The position numbers and the translations under genes were made by a program. Below are positions 23,142 to 36,150 of a DNA stretch of 64,000 nt, in pieces. Origin of the DNA: Pipra filicauda (Eukaryota > Chordata > Aves > Passeriformes > Pipridae); assembly GCF_003945595.2 (NCBI RefSeq), contig NW_024103874.1:1126001-1190000 (forward strand), read 5' to 3'. The first letter of the stretch is position 1, and every line of letters starts with the position of its first letter. The notes under the pieces are model-generated. The model had not been told where the DNA came from and ran no database searches. It saw only the letters and a list, made by a program, of their open reading frames with translations.

Positions 23142-26100
23142 CTGCCCGAATCATCATAATATGACAGCAGCCTAATGCAAAAATACTCCTGGAATGTGTG
23201 CACGTGCACACCCAGAACCCTGGCTGTCAGTGAGCCCTGCACAGGATCACAGTCATTGCAAACATTGGCACAACTCGCTGAGGCATTATTTCAGCATTAT
23301 TTAGGAGAAGATCATAGCTAATGTGCACCCAGCTCTATCGTTTCCTGTGACAACAAAACCAAGCCATGCAGAAATCCTGCTCCCTGTGCAAATGAGGAGT
23401 GATTTTTATTCAAGTCTAGTGAAGCTTTTCGCTGTTAAGGATTCCTTACACTTGTCCTTGTTAAACATTAACAGTGTTGAACATCCTCATCTACTCGCTG
23501 CAAGGAGCAGGAGACACAGCAGCTCCTGGCTCTGCAGGGCCCAGAAGGGAGGGCTGGGCTCAGGGAGCCTGTTCCTCACACTCTGTGCTCCACAGCATCT
23601 CCCTTTTAGCCCTTCTCAGGTCAGTGCTCCAAGGGGGCTCAATACAAGAGAAAAAGGTCAAGTAGTGGCTACATGTTGCTTTACAGAGATCTCATGAACT
23701 TCTGGGCATCAATCTGAATGCTGGTGTTGTCCACGCAGCCAGAAATATCCCGGAGTAACATACACACTTCACATCTTTTATCCAGCACCAGGTCATGTTT
23801 TCATTCATTTTGGAGTCTGTTTTTTTAATACAGCTTTCAATAAAAGAAGATTTTGGTTTCTATCCAGAACAGCAGGATAAAATGTCTTTGAGGTAAAGCC
23901 TTCTGAGGATTTTCTGTTGACTCAGTGCCTCCCAGCTACAGTGCACAACACTTTCTGCTAAGCAAGTAGAGTAGAGAAGCTTAAAGCTAAGAGTTGGGAT
24001 GTGATGCAGTGATTGACCTGTGATGAAATTTAGAGTAGCTACTTCCTTTTCCAAGCTGTGCTTCCAAAGAAAACACTTATTATTTTTTGTTAAATCAAAG
24101 GCACTGGCTTACTTTACAGTGGATTATGCTGAACTCATTCTACCTGCATGTTGAACATGTCATTTAAGAGATTTTAACGGCAGTGGACACAACTTGGGTT
24201 GTCTTAAAGTTCCAGTTTGGTGTTATCAACTTTCATCTCTTAATATATTCACTTTCATCAGGTTTGAACTTGGCCCAGAGTGCACTGAGTGCTCCCATTT
24301 ATTTACAGGGGAGTGGCTGTTTCCTATGTCTGGGTATCTGAAAGGCCTTCACTGGCCATTTACATGGAATATCAATACAGGTGACTGATGTGATATTTTG
24401 ATGTGGCAATACCATCTTCTGTAGCCAGTCCTAGAGACAGACTAATATTATTTGTCAAAGAGAGCTGCTATTCGTCACATAAATTATCCATCCATAATAA
24501 TGTTTTGCATTATTTGTTCGGGTCTATATCGGGCTGAATAGTATCTGTCAACATTTATCCAAAGAAGAAGGTATTCATCAAACAGTAGCTTGATTTCCTT
24601 GAAAACACTGGAAATTCTGTCGCTTTCAGTAGGAGCTGGAGGAACCTGAAGATATTTTGTTGTAATTCATTTCTTATTGATATAAGGGTACAGAGTGATT
24701 GATTATAACAACAAAGAAATCTCAAAGAGCTTTTTCCAAAAATATTTAGGAACTTAAAATGTAAACTGGTGCCCAGTGACACATGCATAGCACAGTGTGC
24801 AATACCAACTACTTCAGCTATTTTTAGTATTGAAAACATCACCATATTGAAGAATCTCAAAGCCTTAACATTTCCCCCTGAAAAACTGACATTTTATAAG
24901 TTATAGGTCTCACGTGAAGCAAACACTTCAGATTCTCCCTCGATCACCACTTAACAGACCAGCATGGACCCTCCTGCTCCAGCAGCGCTGAGAACTTGTC
25001 AGGAAATGACACTCAGAAAGTAATTACTGGAGTTTCACTGTGGAAACTCAAAGGATAAATTGAGTGGTGTTGCACGGGAGACTGACTCTGCTTTGTACTA
25101 CTCAGTTTTTCATTAGTGATCCAGTGATTGACTAGAGATTTTGGTTGTTAAATTCATGGACTTTGACACGAAGGTGGAAAAGAATTGCAGACGGGTTGAG
25201 AGGGGGATTCAAATCCAAAACAGCCTTGACAAATGAGAGAAGCAATAATATATAATTCAGCAAGCAGGGGAAAAAAATCCTGATGTTCAGCAGGAATTAC
25301 CAGCTTCACAAGCCCTGGCTGAAGCACATGTTTTCTGCAGAAAAAGACCCAGAAGTTAAAGCAGCTTGCAGAGTGACACCAGTTACAAACGTCCTGCTGC
25401 TGGAATAAAAGGGAATATTCCTCAGCGAGGTTTCAGGCAGTGGCACAGCCAAAACACGAGTCCTCCTGCAGCACTCAGCACTGAGAAAGGGTTCTGCTGG
25501 AATAGGGTGTGAAGTTTTCCATGCCCCCAGAAAAGAGTTGGAGGAGTCCAGCTCAGGACAATGAGAATAATGAGAGCTTTGGAAAAACGTGATTTGCAAT
25601 TGAAAAGAGGAAGGACTGGATTTCAGAGCCCAGAGAAGGCTGGGGCAGGCACAGACCTGCAGGTACATAAACAACTGCTGCAAAAAGGAAAGGAGCAGGT
25701 TGCTCCCTGTGTGATGGGATGAGAGGAAATACAGTTTAAATTACAGCAAAAGAGGTTTGGAAAACAGTAAGGATAACACTGAGTTGTCCAGGGAAAACTG
25801 TGCAATCTCCCACTGCTAAGCATCTTTAAGAATAAAGAAAAAGATTTATGGAAACTGTGGGGTGCAAAAGCCTTGGATGGTGCTTTGTGCCAAACCCAAC
25901 CTTCTCCTCATTTGAACCACAGTTTCCACAGTTGTTTTGCACTTTCCAAGCCTGAGTGAGAAGAACAGGTGGTTTCACTGCAAAGTGTCCCTTTTAGGGG
26001 AAAGTGGCAGTCAGAGATTTAAAGCTTTTAGAAAACTTCACCCAGGCTATGAGTGTTTATTTCCAATGCAAAGATGGTCCCTGGAAAACCCTCCTTCATG

Positions 26101-29100
26101 TTAGGCACGTGCAATTTTAAAGGAAGATTTTCAAAAGCCTTCAGGGATAGTTTTACACTGAGCACATTCAGTGCAAGAGTAAAACTCCCATTGATTTCCA
26201 TGTCCTGCCCCCATAGAAGCACACAGTGTGTCCTGAATATTTTAAATTATACTTGATTTCAAAACAATACTTAAGTGTGAACTTACCTAGCAATTTCTTG
26301 GTGTATTGAGGTATAATTTAAATGCTGTAATACAAAATAGACTGAAATAAAGAAGGTGGCTCACATAGAAATATTTCAGTTAGTTACTAAAATAATAATG
26401 TTCTATGCCTTTAGCTACAGTAATTAAAATAATCCACAGTGATAAGAACTATTGAGGATTATCATATTTGCTTATTAGCATGGTAGTCAAATTAATCTTG
26501 GGCTATTTAACAGCAACATCTAATCATTTTGGAGGAAAACATGCATCTTTCTGCTCACAGGCTTACAATCTCATCTTGTGCCCTAATGTCTTGTAAAAGA
26601 AAGATTCATATCAAGCAAGAACAGGGTTGCTAAAATTATTAAATGTTGAACAAGACTCATTTCATTATACTCGAGGTTTATTAGATCATTTTAGTTAACA
26701 CCTGTTAAGCAAAGAGTATGAAGTGCAACACAGAGAATGTAACACTGATTTCATGCACGTTTAACTGAGGATCCAGGGTCTCCATGAATTTTACATTAAT
26801 TAGGTGGAACATTTAATGAACAAACCTTTCATTATGCTCTGATCAAAACACAGTCTGAGAGCTCATGGAAAATCCCCAAAGAGCATCCACCTGCTTGTGT
26901 ATAATTTCTGACCTAACTTTTTCTTTTCCCAGGATTCTGATTTGTTAATAAATCATCCAAGTAAAATGTTTAGGTAAAAATGGGCTATTTCTCTTTCTCA
27001 ATCTCCAACAGATTTAGCAGAGTATGATCCTTGTCTGTATAAATGTTATGTTCTGAATACTTGCCTACAAAAAGACACTACATTTTCCGAATAGGATCAG
27101 ATTCCTCAGGAACAGTTCTCTGGACATCTATTTAAGGTGAGTTTTAAGGTCCTTTCTTAAACCCAGGGAATAATTTCTATCCAAAAAAAAAAAGGTTGGC
27201 AATATTCATTGTCCTCCCAGTTTCAGGAACTTGGACAATGCTGAGGATGAAACGGGACAGATGGAGCTCCAAATGGCTCAGTGGTGGGAAATTTAACTGA
27301 GGGGCTTCATCTTTGCCTGAGGAGAACATACCTCAGGATGTGCTTTATCCCTGTCCCACAGGCATTTCTTACCCTCTTTGTTTAATGGGCTACTTCCTGC
27401 TAAGCAGCAAACATCAAAATTCAGAGCAGCCTCCCTGGACCTTTCAACACATTCCCAAGTTTTGAGGTGTTTTTAGACGGATCAAGCAAAGGTGAGCTCT
27501 GATTCACACACAGAATGCTCATATTGATGTTTTAGCCTGACTCCAAGTGATCCTGGCTTTAAGGACAGGTACAGCCTCAAACTCACATGCACTGATAGAG
27601 CATTTCTCACCCTTTTCTCACTGCAGAACCCCCAGACAGCCAGGAGGACCAAGGGAGCTGAACAGTCTCCAGTCCTAGGCACCAGCTGACATTTGACATT
27701 AACTGCAAAGACCAGATTCTGGACAGCCAAAACATCAGAAGCCCCAAGAGATCAGCAAAGCATCACATTTCTGGTTTAGAGTCCTTCAAAAATAGCCCAT
27801 CTCAAAGGCTACAAGAGCTGCTCCCAAGGCTGGGCACATGTTCATGAATATACATATCTGAAGATATGGGATCATTTGGCCTTATTTAAATGGAATTGAT
27901 CCCTTGGTAAGTATACAGCGAAAATCTGCTTTAAGGTACCTTGGAGGAGATCAGGGAAATAAAAATTGGGGAGAAAAAAAAAAAATCAATCACTTAAGAT
28001 AGGTGGCCTTTAACAAAAAGTCTAACAAAAATTGTAGGGGAAAGCCATGGGGATAAAGTACTTTAAAGTAGCTGATTAAAGTAAGGCAAGGTGGAAAGCA
28101 AAAGATCTGACAGCCATTCCACCTTGCACCTTGATCTTCCCAGCTCTCAGAAGACTTACATGAAAAACCTCAGGAAGGCATACAGTCAAGTTCTGAAAGG
28201 AGTCCACAAAAAGTTTAAAACACACATTTTTCTCAGACACAGTTTAGTTTTGCAAATGTTTTAGTGATTGTACAACCTGAGCTTTGTACATGTGCTTTAT
28301 TGCAGGCTTTGGGGAGTGAAAGAGAGTGAGAAGTGGCACCATCTGGTTGTGGTTTCCTGTTTTCAGATTCTTATTCATGTAAAGCCCATTCTCGTAGCAA
28401 ACATTTGGTTATTTCCACATCTGTGCTGTCCCCAACCTCCCCAGCAGTACCTGAGGTAAGAAATAAGAGCAATGATTCATCACTGCCACTCGTGCCTGTG
28501 TGTTGGTGCCAAGCAATAAACACACAGGTTTCAGATAACAAAGAAAGGGAAAACACTCCCAGGCTGGATATGTGCCTTTCCAACCCCACTGTTGTCAACA
28601 GCTTCTCCAAATAGATCCCAGCACCTCAGGACACTGAACAGAGCCAGATGGGACCTGCAATTTTATAACACTTCAGGTATTGTTACTTGAGGTGCAGCAA
28701 TTCACTTCTGTCAGGCTCCAGGACTCAGTGTTTGGATCACCTGTTACACTGCTCTGCACAAACCTTCCAAGGCCAAGGAGGTTGATGTTGTGTGGAGACA
28801 ACCAAAGGCAGGCACCTGTCCCTTCCTCCTCCTTGACAAACCAAAGAGCAATAAATAGGAGAAACTTATTTTCTCCCTTCAACTTCTCTGGGTTTGTCCA
28901 GAGTCTTGCCTAGAAAATCTGTCCAGTGGACATCCCATACTCAGGGAAGAAGTGGAACCATGCAAACAGGGCTGGATCCTCCCCAGCCCCCCTTGGTGGC
29001 TGCCCAGGATAAGTCAGACCCCTCCATCACCTTCTCAGCCCGTGTGCATCAAAATCATCCTTTTTCCTAATTGCTCTTTACTCCAGGTCACACACCAGGG

Positions 29101-32100
29101 AGCCTCTGCCAATACATCCCATCAGCTGTCCTAGTTAGACTTAGAGAGGAGTTTTCCACTACTCAGTTCTCCAGATAATAGACTTCCAAACACCCAAGTA
29201 TTGAAACAGGTAGAATGCTACAAGACTGTATCTGGCAGGCACTCAGACAAATCCAATAGTGCTGCAAGCTGATGTATATTCAATTCTGGCATATCAGTCA
29301 CTTCAGATTCCACTGTGATTATCAAAAGACTGCTTTTGCCTATAATATAAACCATTTTTTTCTCCCCTCCAATTACTTTATGGAAATTTTTAGCACAGAT
29401 AATACATAGTATTAATAAATCCTCTCTAGCATGGCAATAGAAAGACTGATTTTATCTCTTTGTCCCTCTTCTTGTATCAGGAAAACCTCACAAGTTTCAA
29501 CTTTCTTAAGAATAAAGCACACACAAATATTGTCTCATCCACATCTTCTGCAAACCCTTTCTGAAATATTCGACCTATCTGAGCTTACATTACATAATAA
29601 TCAATTACATCAAACAATCTACTGCAAATTCCTTGCCAGTAAAGTACAAAGTCATTTTCAGGTTCTGAAATGCCTTCTCCAGTTACACACAACAAATAGC
29701 ACTTTCACACAAGCCACAACAATTTCTGCCTTTACCTGTGAAAAAGTGTCTTGTGTTCTTGTATTATCCATGTCTGTGAAAATTCTATTTGTTTCATCAG
29801 TATCCTACAGGGTTGCAAAGTACAGTTTATTCATGAATCACACCTGCTTTTCCACACCACGCTGCTCGTTCTCTCTCTCTGCTTCTCTCTCTCTTATGAA
29901 ATCTTGCAGCCAATGGCTTTTATTAAGTGTTACTTCCTTTTATGCTGAGAACTGAAAGAAACAATAATGATGCTTTGCTTCCTTATGGCAGCTCTGTGAA
30001 AAGACAAAAGAAATGTAGAAGTTGCTTGTTTGCTTTTCCTGAACTGATATTTATGTTCTGGGGACTTCCTGAAATCACCAAGCCATGAATATTGAAAATT
30101 TGATTTATTACTGTACATTGAATTTATCAGAACACCCAACACGTTAATTGCCCAAACAAATTTTGTGCTAAATGTAATGAAGTTTGCTGAGGAACTGCAA
30201 ATACAGTGCTCAGTTTTCCCAGCAGTGTTTTTATGCACAGCAACAATCTTTAATACGTCTTCAAACTCCAGCATGAATATGTTCATGTTGGATGAAAGCA
30301 CAAAGGCACCTGCAGCTTAATGTACCAGATTCCTGTAAAGACAAAGAGCATTTCAAACTTTGCCTTTGGTTTCTGTACTGGAGGAGAGAGTCTAGTGATT
30401 AGAAGAGGGAATTACCAGTAGGACATTCCTGAAATCTAACCCTGACTATGACAAAAATTGTTCAGCAGCTACAGGGAAAATATACCTCAGTTTTCCCACT
30501 GATATAAGGCAGCTTCTATTGCATCACAAAACCATACTGAAATCAATTTGGAGATTAAAAGTTATTAACAGACATGGCTGGAAAGTGGACTCTTCATATT
30601 TCGACATTTCTTCTCCTCCAAATGGAGGCAAAAGGGAAAATCAAAAGCTAGGAAGTATCTCCTGCAAAGCACAGCTTTTAAGAAGTGACAGGAATTGAAA
30701 CATTTTGATGACGAGTCTCCTTCCTCTGCTGGTCTAGAGGCAGCTTTTTAATAGAAACACGGGAAGTTGAGAAGTTCAGTGCAGAAGAGGTGCCAATGGA
30801 CCACTCTGGGCTGAGAGTGGTCGCTGGCTTGGCCCAGCACACCCATGGCTATAAATCCCACCTGCTCTTTCAGCTGATGCAGTTATGGATCCCCACTGAG
30901 GAGCTGGACTGATTTACCTGCCAAAAGAGGCAAATTCAGGCTGGAAGGCAGAGACGAGCTGAGGAAAACATCGCAGTACAGAGTTGACCAACACATTCAC
31001 CTTGCAGCAGGTTGTCAGCATCCCAGACACAGACCTCAAAGCTGTGCCTCAGGGCAGGTTCTGGCAGCCCCACAGTCAAGAGCCTTTAAACCCACACTCA
31101 CTGAACCAAATGGACCCAAGAGAGACCCCAATATCAAACAAGTGGGAGAGAAAGGATTAGGAATTAACTCTCTCAGATTACTTAAGGCAGTAGAAATTAA
31201 ACGGAAGGTCAATATATGATAATATAAACAGGTTTTAATCCTTTTAACTGGTTAGAAGTCAGTCCTATTCTTTGAAAGAATGTTAACAACACAGGCCAAT
31301 AATGTAACAGGGCCTGACTGAGCCCAGATCTTCTGTAGGAATATTTAATAAAAGATTTTCTTTCAATGTTCTCAATTCTGACTATTCTATGTCCAGCGTG
31401 AGAACCTGGAAATTTTTTACTAAACTAGAAAAAGAAATCATGGGAAATATGTTTCTTTGATAGCTATCTCAAATCATTTGGTTAAAATAAAATAGCAACT
31501 AATTCACTCAGAATCAAATTTCTAGTACCAGCCTATTCCTCCTTAGAGTCCTCAGCCCTTGAGGAACTATGATTTTCTTTTTAAATTAAACAATCCCAAG
31601 GAACTCCTTTTTATAATGTGATTATAGCAGCACAGAACATTTCAGAATGGGAAAATGACAGGTCTTTTATAAAGGTTCTGCGGAGATATCAGATGGCCTT
31701 TTCCCCTCCACTGCCTGCTGAACAGCACGTTCTGCAAGGTTACAAAGCCTGAGAGAAAGCAGTTAATCAGGATACAGCTCAATTGCTACTCTTAGAAAAA
31801 ACATTTTCAATTAATCTGAAGTCGTTAATTACACCTCCCTTTAATAAAGGCTCGGGTGTAATTTTCTTTTTTTCCTCTCAGTTTATCGATCCAAACATAT
31901 GCCAGACTCATGTGCTGCAACAAACACGTGGGAAAATTCACTGCTGGAATAAACTGAAATAAAATACTCTCCTCGATAAACCACATCATGAAGATGCAAA
32001 TTATGGGGGAAAGAGTTTTGGAATAACTGTGGAAGAACAAGAGCACTTTGTGCATTGTCTGACCAATGTATGAGGCAAATGTGTTGTACCAGCAGTGCAC

Positions 32101-32325
32101 GTTTCACTTCAGAAAAACATGAACTCTGACCATAGGGAATGAAGCTGGTGTCAGACATGACTTTGTAGGACTTCTTTAGTACTTGTACAAGGTGTGTTTG
32201 CTGCCAAGGGCCTTTTGCCCGTGCCTTACCTTGTCACGACCCACCTGAAGCTGCTGCTGCCCATCACTGACCGGCCACGACCCCCCAGGCTGGTCCCACT
32301 CCCACCTGGGTCCTCCTGACCTGCT

Positions 32326-32722
32326 TTCATAGAATCACAGAATGGGTTGGAAGGGACCTCTCATTCCAGCTACCTCATTCCACCCCCTGCCATGGGCAGG
32401 GACACCTTCCACTAGCCCAGGTTGCTCCAAGCCCCGTCCAACCTGGTCTTGGACACTTCCAGGGATGGGGCAGCCACAGCTTCTCTGGGCAACCTGTGCC
32501 AGGGCCTCACCACCCTCACAGGGAACAATTCCTTCCCAATGTGCCATCTAACCCTACTCTCTGTCAGTTTGAAGCCATTCCCCCTTGTCCTGTCTCTCCA
32601 GGCCCTTGTAAATAATATCTCTCTATCTGTCTTGTAGCTCCTTCAGGCACTGGAAAGCCACAATTAGGTCATCCCAAAGCTTCTCTTCTCCAGGCTGAAC
32701 AATCCCTATTATCTCAGCCTCC
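32326..32722 (-). mobile_element. CR1 LINE 3' fragment, about 400 bp
   Basis: The plus strand begins TCATAGAATCACAGAATGGG and runs continuously through the CATGGGCAGGGACACCTTCC, CTTCCAGGGATGGGGCAGCC, CAGGGAACAATTCCTTCCC and CTTCTCCAGGCTGAACAATC segments. It is one of the longest copies here. Confidence 0.95.
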
Positions 32723-35700
32723 TGGGTTTTAGGCTAAAAAGACTGACTTGTCTCAGATTTACTAACAGAAATTCTGAAACACCTTTTTCCAAACTTCCTT
32801 CCAGCCACGAGGTGTGAACCTCTGTGCCAGCCTTCTGCTTCCTTTTATCTCAGCCCTGGGAGTGACTTCACATGCCAGAAATTAGGGACTTCCCTACCTG
32901 TTTTCTGAAATGCTAAATCCCCAGCAGTTTTCCAATAGCATATTGTGGCCAACCCTGTGCAAACTCATTGTCTGGTGCTTTTTGTGGAAGTTAAACTAAA
33001 AAAAAAAACTTCCTATGGCCAGTATGATTTTAATCAACCTAAATATGCGTTTAATGGGCAAAAGTAAAAATGAATGTTTATGTCTCTTTCAATTTATTAA
33101 AAGAATTCTCCTAAATATTTTCATACAAAAGAAAAGGACATCGTGAAATAAGTTATTTTAAGTTAAAAAATGAGAGTTGAATGAAATTATTGTTTAAATA
33201 AATAAATAAAGCATTAACTTCATAGAAACATTTTTGCCTCTCATTCAAGCATGAATGTTCCAGCAGGGCTGGAACACTCTCAGAAAGTATTTAGAGCTGA
33301 TAAAACAAAGCCTTTCACTGAAAACTTGTTTCACCTGAAAATTACTGCCTAAAACCTGTTTTATAAAAGGGTTCTTTCTTTTTTCTGTGGAATGGTGCTG
33401 AAAAACAGAGGAAGGCAGAGCTCCTCGTGACTCCATCACATGAAGGGGGGGTTGACTTTGTACCACCAGCACACCAAGGGTGCTGGTCAGCAGAAAGGAA
33501 TGAGGGGAGACATGCTGGGGGTAAATCAGGAAAAAAAAACTGGGGGAGAATAGATGAGCAATAAACAGAAAACAGTTTGTTTTTCTAACAAAGAGGAAGA
33601 AAAGGCTGAAAGGACCAGAAGGGGCAGAGCATCCACTCCAAAGGAAGCATACTGCAATTGTATCACTCCTTAGACCAGGTAAATCAAGGAACTGACTGAG
33701 ATACTGGATAATAAACATCCTCACATTAAGGGTTGGTGTGAGAAAGGACTTACATGTGCTGCTCAGTGGCCAAATGAGAGGCTGTGCCTTGAACTGCAAC
33801 AATCCCTTCAGCTCAGCCTGGATCTCACAGGGACAAGAGACATCAGGCTGAGAAACTTCTGGTGCACAGGAGACCAGCAGAGAGGTAACTCACCTGTAGG
33901 ATGTTGGGTTTGCTCTTTACATTAAATCTTTATGGTTATTAGCTGGCTAAGCACTGGCCTTCTTCCATCTGTCTGTCTGCAACTCCATCCATCCTTCCTT
34001 CCTTCCTTCCTCCCGTGAGCTTATTCCTCCTGCCATGGAAGTTTCATGGTTTAGGAGCTCTCAGTAATTTTATTTTAGTTGCTATTTTAAAGCAACCAGT
34101 TTGGCAATCCTGGGGGCCTGACACCCTTCATTTACCACATGAGCTGCCCTGCCAGGGAGCTCCAGATCACAGCTGAGACACCTTCAGCTCCTCTGTGCCC
34201 CCTCTGAAGTCAGTGATGCCAAGAAACAGAGCTGGGAATCACTGATAGGACAAGGGATGAGGGAGGAGTGGGGAGCCTGGTCCTTCTCACACCTCTAAGG
34301 GATAATTGTCTTTATTTTTAAAGAGACAGAGATATTTGGGGCTATATGACAGGGATTATTTAGGTTTTCAGGATGAATAGAGCCCTTGCAGTGTTCTTTG
34401 AGTTCACTGAAGTTTGGCTCAATGCAGAAGCCAAGAAGTAAAAAAATAGAAACCCCTAGCAACTCAAAAAAGATTACTAAAGATTATTACCTAAAAATCA
34501 CCTGTGCTTGGTAACATAAGCAAAAGTCCAGTATTTTGAAGCAAAGAAGACCTTTTGGGCTGAAATGGACACCCTCCTCTTCATTTCACAGGGTGGGTAA
34601 CTGTGGCAACCAGATCTGAACGGAACTGGAAAACCAGCCAAACATGTTGGAAGGAAACCCTGCCAGGGTGTTTTGGTTTTGCTGTTTCCTCAGGGATTAT
34701 CTAGCACAGAAATTGATGGTACTGCAAATTCTAGTATTTCTATTTGACCTAATTTTGATTCTGGTTTTCAGCAAGAAAAATATCGATGCACAACAGTTTA
34801 TGCTCCACTGAACTGGGAGGTCCCCTGTGCATTAAGTGCAAGGGGAAAAAAATGGTGGGGGTAGTGAATAGAAGATGAGTAATTTAAAATTAAAATTTCT
34901 GACAAGCAAATGAGTCTGTGAAACTAAATTCAGGTCGAGGGTGACATCTAGTGATGCTCAGCACACAATCCTCTCACAAATTCTGCCCGTTTTTGCAGTA
35001 TTCTCACCCATTAATCTTTCCCAAGGTACACAGCTCCACCCAACTTAGCTTGTTCTATGTCTCTACAAATTTTTTTCTTAAACTGGAAGCAGAAATAATA
35101 CATTTCAATACAAAAAACGAACAGTTTGTGTTCAGTTATTCCTATTGAAATCAGGCTCCTGTCCAAAACCTGGTCCAGTCTTTCCTGGCAGGGTCAAGAG
35201 GGAGAATTTCACCTCAATTCTCAATTTCACTTTATTTTTATTATTTAGTTTATAGCTGTGACTAAGAAATAAAGCCCGAGGAAGACAGGAGGGAACTGGG
35301 AGGGATGAGGTGGCTTGGACAGGACAGTGGCAGAGTGTCCAACCCAGCTGGACACTCAGATACCCAGGGAAAGGAGGCACTGGAGCTGTGCAGTGGAAGC
35401 CCATGTGAGCCAGGCTGGCTGGACATGTGGCAAACTTAAATTTTCCATATGTTTCACCAGAAATATCATAAAACAAATATTTTCCCATAAAATGTGGGTT
35501 TCAAAATTTTTCAGGCAATATGAGTTAATTTTTTAATCCATTCAATGTGTCCATTTTGGTAAATAGTGGGAGAATTCAGAAAAGGAAAAAATAGAGTAGA
35601 AACTAGGAGACAGAGATAATATATCTACTCATTAAAATGAAGAAGTTGGTACACGATGCCTAGTTGATGGAGGTGTAATTTTTTGGCTTCTTTTATAAAA

Positions 35701-36027
35701 GCAAATATTCTTTTCTCATTCTTCACTTTTTTTGTACAATACAGCTGCAAAGCACAGTGGCAGCTTGATACATAAATAAAGGAAATCTGTCATTAGCAGT
35801 GAGCTGTTAGTTGTTCCTCTGTGAATTGGTGATGCACAAACTACTTAGTTGCTGAATTTTGAACAACAAAATGTTTCCAGCAGTTTTCTGCCTTTGACAG
35901 TGGTTCATTGTCACCATCAAGGAGAGAAAAGCAACAACCCACATGTTTCTAAAAGTAACAATTCTTCATCTATGTGAACAATTTCCTTTAACTTCCTACT
36001 GTGTGCAACAAACAATAATAAAGGAAA

Positions 36028-36150
36028 TCATGGAATCATAGAGTGGCCTGGGTTGGGAGAGATCTTAAAGACCATCTTGTTCCAACCCCCTGCTGTGGGC
36101 AGGGACACCTTCCACCAGATCAGGTTGCTCCAACCCCCATCCATCCTGGC
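36028..36150 (-). mobile_element. CR1 LINE 3' fragment, short
   Basis: TCATGGAATCATAGAGTGGC then GGGTTGGGAGAGATCTTAAA and CTGTGGGCAGGGACACCTTC. It stops after CCCCATCCATCCTGG. Confidence 0.9.

Noticed and set aside
24018..24056. Possible small exon LEKEVATLNFIT on the minus strand
   Set aside because: The acceptor is fair but the donor (gtcaat) is poor and the phase fits neither neighbouring candidate.
31825..32158. Two overlapping open frames on the minus strand near 32 kb
   Set aside because: Both frames are open across the same bases, which argues for chance. There are no domain matches and no acceptor or donor pair in phase with the formin.
33245..33802. 185-codon open frame on the minus strand
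   Set aside because: Low-complexity Phe/Leu/Ser-rich translation of an A/G-rich region, no recognisable domain, no splice or regulatory context.
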